From Cristatella mucedo (Eukaryota > Bryozoa > Phylactolaemata > Cristatellidae), in assembly GCA_009760855.2 (NCBI GenBank), contig WPIO01000067.1:1672501-1734500 (forward strand): a DNA stretch of 62,000 bases, written 5' to 3'. The notes under the pieces are model-generated. The model was not told the origin of the DNA, did not search any database, and saw only the letters and a program-made list of their open reading frames with translations. A program made the translations under genes and the position numbers. How positions within the stretch are numbered: the stretch's first letter is position 1; the number at the start of each line of letters is the position of its first letter. Positions 38,101 to 50,100 of this stretch are shown in pieces.

Positions 38101-41100
38101 AACAATCTGGATTGATCATAAGATTACTGCAAGTTTACGCTGATTGACAGATCAGCCTGGCTGCTGTTTTATCTGTTTAGCCTGTAACAATTAAAAACAG
38201 ACTAATGACTCACTTGCACATTGTCTTAGGGTATGATGTTTTCTGCTAACACCAGCTTCCTACGGACGACAGCCGATGCGTTGAACCTGAACGTCACAAT
38301 GTTGTTCGGCTCGTGGCTCGACTTCACGATCTCATTTGGTGATGCCATCACTGCTCGTTTCTCATGGACTGGTGACATGGTTAGGACTGACGTGGTGAGC
38401 TATTAAAGTGTGCAAAAGTTGTGTCTAGAGGGATGTAGCACATCGTAGCTTGGTATGAGCTAGGCATGATTGTTTAGGCTGTACCTCATGCTCCGGGCCC
38501 CATGTGGCAAGTCGTTACAGACAGCTATATTAGAGAGCTGGCATCGTCCTCCAGCCTGTCGAAGCTGCATTTATGACAATCCTTGATGGCAGTACCCAGC
38601 CATTTTTTGACATTGCAGCCACCATGGTGTGCGATATGTGACAAGATCCTGCCTGGTCGGTGCTTCGGATGCTGCTGTTCACTCAATTTGGTTTTTGTGC
38701 CTAGTCTATATATTGCTTTTGGGGAGTATTTTAAGAAGCCGAATGACAGGCTAGTTTGGGCTACATCACCATATTAGACCATGATGAACAAGTGTCTGGC
38801 AGCAGCAGGACAGTCGTGATGCTAATAAGTATTGATCACTCTCTTCTTTTTCTTTTTAATCTTCACGTTTCTTTTCTAGCTCTTTCTCTCTCTTAGTCTC
38901 GCGTGTCTTCTTTCTCCTCCCCTCACTCCCGACGTCCCAGTAGCCTCTTAGGGTATAGCGAGGTGGATGGATAGGGCTACAGCTTTTTTAAAATTAGGTG
39001 GAAGGGGCCGGCCAAATGCTATAATTAGGTGGTCTGGCTAGACTATGCAAAGTTCAACCTCCAATGAACTTTTAGCCATGGCATTGGTCTCCCTGTGCTA
39101 TTATTTATGGCTATTGTTTTTCAGGGATCAGTGAATCAAGATTATGTAGTTCCAAAACTGGAAGTTGGCCTTTGAGGTTTTGTTGATTCAATATTTCCAA
39201 TCAATTGGTAGCCAAGCACCGAGTAACAGTTAATTTTAAAACTTCACATAATGTGGATAAAGCTACAAGTCTGCCAAAATGAGTGGCTAGGTCCTCAGTG
39301 GGAAGCCACATAAACGTGCACTTACAACAATGTACTCAGCTAATTTTACCTCGTGAATCATTTTTCTCCTGCAAGCAATAATGGCAGCAGATGGCTGGAA
39401 TCAATCAGCAGGCATTGGCTGGGCTAATGGGCCCAGAGGAGCATACTATTGGTAATGCTTGCTAGAGCAGACATCCTGGTGATCTTGCCAGTTGACCACT
39501 AGAAGTCGGGCTTGGGAAAGATGCAGTTTTATGTTGTGATACATCATGGGAGAAACACATAGACCACGTACTACCCTACCGGCGATAGGACGACCACCTT
39601 AGATAGATAGATGCACAACTCGATCAAGAAGTAAACATTCAAGTAAATGAAGAAGAGAAGCATTACTGCTTTGGAGCTATAGGGATCTGGCTTCAGGAAT
39701 AATTATCAGGCTGCTCTCAGTGTGTTGTACGTGTTTTGAAATGTGACTGAAAGTGGCAGCGACAGTTTTCGAGCAGATGCACCAGCAGACAACTTGTGCA
39801 CAGGATACCATAAGTTTTTCAGAAGGCTACCCTGCACTAGCATACTGAGCAAACATGCTTAAACTCCTTTAGACATAGGTTGTCAGCCACTTCGTTCGAT
39901 GTAGTTGCAAGTCTCAGTTATAATAATAATACACTTGATATAGTGCTCACAGAGAATTTAATCTCTTTCTAGGCACTTCACATTTGCTGCAAAGGAAGCT
40001 TGACCCATTGGTTAGTCGTATCTTGCTCAGTGAAAAACAGGAATAACCTGGTGACATAGTGACATAGTGGTGACATGCACAGGGTCAGCATGCAAGCGTG
40101 GCTAGTGGCAGCATGCAGCAGTGTCAGCACTCATAAGCACATAAGGACGAATCACGGGCCCACAGTATCTATCATAAATAGATGTATTTTTAATTTCTTT
40201 TTTTTAAATGTGGTCAAATCAGGAAATGTCGGCACAAGTCGGGAGTGAGTTCCAGGCTTTGGAAGCATACGAACTTTGGCACGGTTTCCAAATGATTTGA
40301 GGTTTGTATGAGGTATATGTAAACTTAGATTCCGAAAACCAGATGGTACGATGCTTAGACGAAATCTAGGTGTCATATTCCAAAGTGACCTCTAGTTAGA
40401 TGACCACATCAGCTCCACAGTCAAATCAGCCTATTTTCAGCTTCATAACATTGCTAAAATTAGGGCTTGTTTAGATAAGGATACCACGTCCAAGTTGGTC
40501 CATGCATTCGTGACATCTCGTCTCGAATTCTGCAACTCACTGCTTACTGGCCTACCAGCATGTGCGATCAGGCGATTGCAGCTGGTGCAAAACTCTGCAG
40601 CTAGGCTCGTCTGTCGTGAGCGTCGCAGTTGCCACATTACTCCACTTCTCGCCGACCTGCACTGGTTACCAGTCAAGCAACGGATTGACTTCAAGGTTTT
40701 GTCGCTCACTTTTAGGTCTCTTCATTCTATGGCTCCAGCCTATCTTTCAGATATACTACCCCATCAGGCAAAGCATCGTACCACTCGCTTTTCGGAATCC
40801 AACAGTCTAGAAATACCTCGTACAAACCTTAAATCCTTTGGAGACCGTGCATTTAGCTCGTATGCTCCCACAGCCTGGAACTCCCTCCCGACCTGCATCA
40901 GAACATCCCCTGACCTGACCACATTTAAAAGAAACTTAAAAACATACCTATTTAGGACAGCATTTAGTGGGTCCATGTGATTCGTCCTCGATGTGCTTAT
41001 GTGTGCTGACACTGTTCATGCTGCCACCAACCACATTTGCATGCTGACCCAGTGCATGTAACCCCTAACCATGTTATTCATTTTGTTTGTTTTTCAAGCA

Positions 41101-44100
41101 TGATTTTACTTACTATTCTATTGCGTATCACTTTGCAGCAAATTTAAAGCGCCTAGAAAGAGATTAAGTTCTCTGAGGGCGCTTTATCAAGTGCAATATT
41201 ATTATTATATTATTATTTGACTGGTAGGGAGTAGATCAGATAGGTAAACTGGAGCCAAATAATGAAGAGACCTAAAATTCATTGCCAAAATTATGAAGTT
41301 GATGTGTTGCCTGACATGCAGCCAGTGCAGGTCGGGAAGAAGTAGTATGATTTGGCAACTGGGCCCCTCGCGACAGACGAGCCTAGCTGCAGAGAGTTGC
41401 ACCAGCTGTAATCGCTTGATTGCACAGGCCGGTAGACCGGCAAGCAGTTGAGTTATAGAAGTTAAGACAGGATGTCACAAATACATGGACCAATTTAGAT
41501 GTGGCATCCCTCTCCAAACAAGCCCCAATTTTAGCAACGTTATGTCGGTGAAAGTAGGCCGACTTGATTGTGCAGCTGATGTGGTCGTCTACTGAAAGGT
41601 CACTTTGGAACCGGACACCTAGATTTCGTGCAGATTCAACAGGAGATATGCTGGCAGAGCCGATTGTGAACATAAGCCTTTCAAGTTACAAAATTATGTT
41701 CTAGAATGTACGTGAAGTATGTATGAATGCTAAGGTGATGTAACAGCTATATATTTTTAGGTTTAAGTCTTTCGCAATTAGTTTTCAATTGTGCCGAGCA
41801 ATCTCTAGATTCGTAGTATTAGGAAATTCAATTTGACATTGTAATTACTTTCAGTCCACCTGAGAGAATTGATTTTGTAGTATCCTGCATATCTGGACTG
41901 TATATGTGGAGATTGCTGTATCTTCTTTTACCAGGTCAACTTCGTGCACCGGTACCATACACCGGGAAAGTATGCTGCTACCATGACTGCTACTAACTCG
42001 ATTAGTGGTGCATCGCAGCAAATAACGATTGTCGTGCAGAATCCTGTGGCAGGACTGCACGTGTCAACAGATTCTCCTCAAGCGATCTATCCATCCAGAG
42101 TGGCTAAAGTAGCATTTTTTACAACCTTCAACAGCAACGGAGGTCTTATCGGCATCCCTTCGGGTCCGTACAAGCACTTTATTCTAGGAGCATCACTCTG
42201 TTCAGCAAACAATCTCATCCAATCAAATGTAAGGTTTCGAAAACCTGTTTGCGTGGAGCTGCTATAAGTATTTATGACGTGTCACCAGTCATTCTGTCGT
42301 TTCCTACCCTTTTTTGTAGTATGTCTCCACCGCTGCTAGCAGTCAATCCATGACTAATCCACAGTTATTGTCGGCACAAGATATAAAGTAAGTCAATGAC
42401 TTGATAGATGTGCATCCGAGTGGTCATTGGTTGGGAATTAAGCTTTTTACATTGGAAGCACAAGGTGTATGGTTGTTTCAGGGACTAAGTGTATGGGTGA
42501 GGTGCTCGAACTCCATGATCCCGGTCGTGTGTTTGAGTCTTGCCGTGGTCAATCCTTGATTGCCCCTGCTGGCTGATTTGATGGCCCGAACCGCTATTTT
42601 GCTGCTATGTAAATTACACTGTTGAATCAGCTAATCTTTACTGTGTACTTTACTTGTCCAGATCAAGCTATATGGAGGTTGACATTATAGATTGTCCATA
42701 AAATAGGACCAATATCTGCAATCGCCTTTGTGCTTGCCACGTGAATTCTGTAATTTTGTTTGCATGTTGCAGAATCTGTAGCACAGCAGAACAGGCTATC
42801 AATATATCCGAAAGCTTCGTTGACGTCAGTTCTCTCACTTTCACATCGGCTGGAACTTTCAATCTTCTGCTTAACGTGTCGAACCATGTCAGTTTTCTGA
42901 CATGGAACATGACGGTTGACGTTGACGAGGTGCGGATGCTCTATCTGTTCCACACAATGTGCCTTGCTTGTCCATCTAGCAGATTTGAGCTATTGTGGCA
43001 CTTGTTTGCTTATTAATTGTTTGATTTTGGCAGTTTGGCCTTATTTGCGTTCAGGTCATCGAAGGTGCTCTGGTAACAGCTGACCAGTACCTTGTCGATG
43101 GTAACACCTCGGTGAGCCTATTGGCTACCTTGAACTGGGGTTCACGTGCAAGCGTCACTTGCGTGTGGGGCAATGGTTTTCGAAACACGACTGTGCAGGT
43201 AGACGGAGCTCGCACAGCCGTCTGCAGGCACACATATTCGGATCAGGGCTCATTCAACCCCTGGGTAAGTAGTTTAAAGGTGTTCCAGTAGCCTGCTCCT
43301 AGACCTCAGCCACGGCAACAAGGAAGGCCTTGGACCGGTGGCATTGGCAGCAGCATTGTCCCATCTCTGCAATGGTTGATCAGCGACCGGTTATAACTGC
43401 TGCAGGTACTGGTGCACAACCTGGTAAGCCAGACTCGTGTCTTCATTCCAAGGCCGATCGTCGTGCAGTACCGAGTGCGTGGGTTCGTCGTCGATGGGCC
43501 GGTGATGTCCATCCTGTCTTCCCCAGCCTGGGAAACCAACCTCACCTTTTCGCTCAGTCTGCTGCAATCCTATCAGCTTCCGACCAACCTGTCGTATGCT
43601 TGCAGTTATGGCGACGGATCCCCAGTTGCTACCGCTGCAGTGTATCTCTCAGGTAAATTGGCATTACTTTGATCGGCTATTACTTTGCCACTTTGGTTGT
43701 CAATCACTGCCAACTTACTACTATACTCTGGCAAACCCACCCCTGTCATTCCCCCACCGACAAGTACTAGCGTTTAGTGGCAATCTGCCAAGAAGTAGCG
43801 CTTTTGGTGGTTTACGATGTGCGGATTTTCTTTACACTGTACCAGTATGTAAGCCACCACTCTCCGATGCAGTCTCTGCAATCCCGTAACTGATTGTCGA
43901 GCCGGCTTTGATCCCATGGAGTGGTCATTTGGCAGGTTCCCTTGTTGCTGCTGGGCTGTTGGATTCTGCAGTTACTCTCATTCTCAAAAATCCGCTAGTC
44001 TGCTGCAGCTGCAGTGGCTGCCACTCTGTTCAGGTTATATGAGAACTTTCTACAATGCTAGGCATCCTGAAGTTGCACCCAGCATGTGAAAATACTACTT

Positions 44101-47100
44101 ATTAAAAGCCCAAATTACGTTTGCTGTTGGTATTAATGCTCTTAATGTAGCCTTGGCCAACCATGATTCTTCACGACCTAGTTTTTCTGGCCTGGCCTAG
44201 AGGCCATGAGCAACTGTGGTGTCTTTTCTGGTGTAGCAAATTTCGCAGACCTTACATTTTACTGGAAAGTTTGGCGGCCGTTGTTGGCCAAATGCCCTGC
44301 GTTGGCCGCCTGTCGATGTCATCCCATAAAAGCTCTATGGGCTTGGATTAAGCGACTGGATGTTCCACTGCATCATACCGGCCCCCATTCGTCTAAAAAG
44401 TGCTTTACTAAAGTTGTTGTTGGTCGAGAAAGTTGGATTCCAAAGCTCAAACAGCTTGCTTGTAGGGTCGTTATATTTGACAGTATGACAACGACCCTAG
44501 GCACACTAACAGGCCAGTAAAGTATTAGTTGACAAATCTGCTTTTGGTGTTGATACAGCAGCCCACTCAACTGCTTTATCAAAACCCATGGAACGTTTAT
44601 GAGACGATATTGACCAGTGGTTGAAACTGGAGTGTTTGGCATATATCAGTAGCCGACCGAGTAGAAGAATAGTGAGGATCGTTCGAATGTGCTCTAGTGG
44701 GAAAGCCTACGGCGAAGCTTGTGACCTTTATCTGTGCCCCGGATGAAGGAGATTAGAAAGAAACGTGGTAGGGCAATGTCACACTCTAAGCACGTACATA
44801 CCAACAGCATATGTATTTGTTTTGGGGCTGCCAATACATATTTTCTCATGCTTCGAGCAACTTCGATACACCTGGCATCCAATAGAACCTTTTACCCGAA
44901 CAGAGGTGGAGCCACAGCAGCTGTGGCCTGACTGCAAGAATTTTTTCGACTGAGCATTGCTATTGGGTCTAGCATATTTTAGCATTTTCTTGGTTGCCAG
45001 CAATCAATTAGCAGAAGCAGGTATGACTTCAATTCATTTAAGAGATCACAGTGTTGGCAGCATAATGGACTTGTATGGCAGTTGTAAATTCCAGAGCCCT
45101 CTATCTGGGTTGTCTATAGAGAGGGCAGCGCCAAACCGAGATCCAGACAGAAGCTGTCAATTTAAATCGATGTGTTACCGGGTTTCATGGACCGAAAAGT
45201 CAAGTGGTCGGACAAAAAGCATGAGAAGCTGCTTTGATAGGCAGAAATCTCGGGGCGGGAGAGTCAGGCCGGAGAGCATCAATTAGCGTCAGATTGATCA
45301 GCGTAGCAAGGAGAGGCAGAATAGTTCTAGGGATAGCTGCCACAGCTGCTGTGTTACTGTCCTTTGTGTCAGTGGGCTATGAGCTAGAAGCTACTTTGGG
45401 TTGAGCTTTTCGATCGACCGCTGCAATCCAATCATCCCCCACACAAGTTGCCTCTTATCTATCTTGCAGCATAGCTAGATTCACCTGCACCTAGAATGTG
45501 CAGAGCTGAACCTTAATTAAATGACAATGAAGCCCGAGTATGTCCTCACAGTGTATGTATATGCTGATTTTGATTTTCTCGAAAGCCTAAGACCAACTTG
45601 GCTAGCAATAGCTGGCATTATGCTGGTTCTTATTGACCCTTGTTCTGAAGTGCTGGTAGGAAAATGCTGTACCCCAGCAGTTTATGGCAATTAAGTAAAC
45701 CAAATTGGCTAGAGGCACTGCAGGATGTGTTGTCCCACAGCCGCCTTAGTAGTTCATCATTAGAAAAAAAATGAGCTGCCTTCGTGGTTATCTTTGGTAC
45801 TATTTATTTATGCAGGTTGCCTTTTGATACTATTAATGTCTTTCCTTATTTTCTCTTCGTTATGGTCCTATTTGTGGACTTGATAACTTTGGGCTTGTAG
45901 GAGTCGGAAGCACGACTGTGGGAAGTTACCCTCGCGTGATCGTGGTGAATGTGTCTCACAGCTATGCAGCTGCTGGTAGCTACAGCTTGTGCAGTAAGCT
46001 ATGGAACTGGATCAGTGAACAAGACTATTGCCACAATTTCACAATTTTCGAAGACGTATTCGATCTGAGGTTTGGTCGCTCATTGCTCAATCTGTCATTG
46101 ACAGCTGTATTTTCTGTGCCATGAGTGCATTCACGACAAGTCATTTCATGCGTTTGCCATCGGTAGGATCACTATGGCTATTCCTAATGCCACATGGACT
46201 GGTTATGCCGGTCTGAAGAAACCTCCCGCCAATGTTTTTCCTGTCGGGAGAACCATTCTTCTTGCTGCAACGGCTGCTCGTGGTGGTAGCACGTGTTATA
46301 ACTGGGACTTTGGTGACAACAGTGGATGGACAGCTAGCTGTATTTCCAATGGCACACCCGCTTTGGCTAGCCACCATTACACCATACCAGGTACATGTCG
46401 TCGGCACGGCACTGTTCCGTTTGCTGCTGTCTTTGAAAAGTCGTCGCTTGTGAGTTTTTAAGCTTTTTTTGTTTGCTTGTGCTTATGAAATGCACTTTTG
46501 AAAACCACCGGTACTGGGACTGTGTAGCTTTCCGTAAGAGTAGTTGAAAATTGCTGTGAATAGGCATCGGGTGGTGCAAACAGGCCTGGCACCACAGGGG
46601 AAACTGAGGCAGCATTGAGCACCCACAGCAGGGGGCTGGCCACGCTTTAGCCGGTCGACGGAGCAGCTTGAGCTGGCAGAGTTCCTGATGCACATCACGT
46701 GCTCATACTAAATTCTCGTGCTGCACTTTAGACAGACATGCCTTTGCAGAATGGACTGTTTAGCGCCTGCTGGGACTGTTGGCTGTAAGTGCCTTTGCAG
46801 CTTGAGGCTATGCACATGGCAAAACGAAGAAAGCCCTGCCAAAGCTTCTTGGCATCATGACCGTGATGTTCATTGCCGTCGTAGTTAGCATGATGGGGCT
46901 GAAATTATGCAGGGGGTGGCTAAGCCGTGTCCTTTCTACCCACCAGCCTATTGTAGCAGGAAAGCACATCTCGAAGGGTTCCGTCCTGGCGGCTGACGAT
47001 TGTGGGATGTAGCCCACCATGTAGCGCCTTGTTTTGCCCTCGATCATGGCTTCTGCAACCTGACAGAAAAGAGGGTCTTACGGCAAGTCCTGTGCAATGG

Positions 47101-50100
47101 AGGTGTCTGGCTTGCTTCAAAATTAAGCTTTGCCCCTGGGTTTCAGCCCAATCATTAGGTGCTCGCTCTTAACGACCCGGGTCGTGGGTTCGAGTAGTCC
47201 AGCAGTGGTCGATCTTTACTGGCTACTGCACTGTGGTGATAGCCGCGAAGGTTCTTCGGCTGCTATATAAATTAGACTGTTAAATCAGAGTAATTTTTTA
47301 CTTTACCTCTTTTTACTTACTGTAAAGTTTCCTAGGGCCACCTGGGGCTGCCATTATTTTCCCGAGGTGGCTATGGGATTGGCTTAATTGCTGTGCATTC
47401 ATTGCTAAATCTCACTCCTCTGCATTGCCGCTAATGTGAGCTGCTGGTATCGTGTGATACTGATTCATGCTTTATCTGTCGGTAGGCAACTATACTATAG
47501 TGGTCAATGCTTCTAATTTGGTCAGCTACGCGATCTCAAGAACCATAGTATCTACGGAGAACGTCATTGGAAACGTCACCTTCACGTGCTACAGTCCACA
47601 ACCGAAAAACAGGTTTGTACATCTTCGATTTCACTGTGGTATGCATTTGTCCTCTTGAGCGATACTGCTGTTGCTGTTACTGATACAGCAAGTTTGAAGG
47701 TTTTCTTGAGATTTTATAGCTGTAGGTTTTTACTGCTTTGCCTTAGCTTTGGTACGTGCTCTATGGGAAACCTCGAGCGAGGAAGGGACAATGTGTGCAT
47801 TATGATGCAGAAGGCACCGACAGAGTTCGACTGGAGTTTAGTCTCAACGACTGATGAAAGCGAGTTGACAATATTTGGTAGCAAAAAGCATCACGAAAGG
47901 GTTATTTGAAGGAAAGATGGGGCACACCGGCATGACTTGCTTCAAGCTGCTGTGACATTCTACAGCCCATAGGCGATTGCATTAGGCTACTTTGCCATAC
48001 AGAGCTTTTAGAGGTCGGCATGATATAGAAGTACTATGGACCAACATGCATACCTTCAAGTTGACTAGCAAGTTTTATTGCAAAGCACATATCATAACAT
48101 TAGGCAGCAAGATTTCAATCCTAAGCACACTTCTAGGTGACTTGGCCACATGCTGGATCTGATCTACATCGAACATTTATGGAACGATATCGACAAGTGG
48201 CTGAGGCAGGCAGTTTGCTGACCTTTTCACACCCTTTAGAATGCTACAGTGGAGGAGACAGCACCCAAGATTCTTGCCTCTATGCCTGGGCAGATGATGA
48301 TGGTCATAAAGAATCTTGGTAGGGGCTGTCATGCTAAAGGCATGCAAACCAACAGCATACAAGTATGCTTTTAGATGCATCCTTATTTGGTGCCGGTGAA
48401 GTGGCTCAGCTAGGTACCTGATTTGAACTCTAACTATTGCACAATCTTGACATGTAGCAGAGGCCGGGTGTTCGGCCTACCCCAGTAGCCAATCTTTTCA
48501 GTGAAAGTCAAGCTCGTTGGAATGTGCTACTGTAGAGGAGGAGGCAGCTCGGAAGCTGGTAGCCTCTATTCCTGGCCAGTGGAGAGAAGTCATGAAGAAT
48601 CGTAGATGGACGAAGTTGAACTAAACGCATGCACACCAACAGCATATGTATTTGTTTTTGAATTGTCCATAAATATTTTCACATGCTTCCCATAACTTTA
48701 GTAAGGCTGGCGTCATGAAAAATCATTTTGTCAAGCCAACGAATTCACAGCGAATGCAATCGCGGCCACAGTGCCAGGATTTTTTTTTTAGCCTGAATGT
48801 TTATTGGTGTAGGCTGTCCATAAATAGTTCTGCATGTTGTGCAACGCCGATGTTTGTCTTACTTCGCTGACAATCCTCATATCTCCTACATTGTGGAACT
48901 CGCCTCCATGATTCCTACTCAACCACAACCACTTTCCCACTGCTGACTGTGGCACATCCTTTCCAGCGGTCCTGAGCTGCTATTTTCATGCCACTCACTG
49001 CCTCAACTACTCTCCTGACTGCTATGCTTCCCACTTTCTCTTTGTTGCGTGAAACGAAGTCTGTCGGCTACCGACTGGGTACCAAAAGCCGTTTAGACTG
49101 TGATTGCACTATACAAAACTCTCCTGCATAACACCCACATAGTCTTTGTGGTTTGACAGTGTTACATACTGAGGCACATCACATTACATTACCTGAACAG
49201 AGTAGCTGCCGCAGCAGCTGCTGACAAGCTAGATAGTTTCATTCGATTGTTTTACAGTCCTCATCTCCCATGCTGCTATACGTTTTTCATTCGTCATAGC
49301 TAGAATCTTGTTCTAGTATTAATTGCATTGTACAATCTCCAGCAAGGCGAGAATTGCTGCAATGTGATGCCTTTGCAGCCCCGTGAGGTTCGAGATCTAC
49401 CCGGCGTCTGTGGAGAAGAAAGCATGTTACTTCGTCGATTTTAAGGATTCCGACTCCGTTGGTGGAAAGAACCTGTTTTTTGGCAACGAGGAAACCTGTC
49501 GCTACTTTTTCTCCGTGGACATGAACTACTCCAGCCCACAGCGTCTAATTTTCGGTGCTCGTCAGCAAGAACTCGTGACCTCACAAGATGTCATCGTTCT
49601 TTATAATACATTCGCTGTATGTTATGTCTTATACGAAACATATAAATTTGCTTGTGCCAAAGTACTTTTAGTTGGCAGCACTTTTACTCCAAGATCAGCT
49701 GGCTATCACCATTTGCTCTTATCTGATGAGGATTGCTCCCGGTCCTTTTGAACGTGTTTTGATGCCAGTTGTATTTCTTCTGTTTCTTGATGTAGCTGTT
49801 CAACGTTGGTCTTACTGGTTTTTGTTTTCTTTTATTTTATGGGATAGCAATTAGTTTGTGGACAGTGCCACGTCAGATAATAATTTAATAATATTTTTTA
49901 ATTACATTAATTTATTAATATTTAATAATAATAATAATTTGTATAATGCCCTAAGAGAACTGAATCTCTAGCCAGGTGTTTCACACGTTCCGTATATCTC
50001 GATACCATGACTTCGGTCATCAAAGACAAACACCTTAACCCCAGAGCCAAATCAGAAATGGTAATGACTCAATGATCAAGCTTTAGGTAATGGTAGGATG

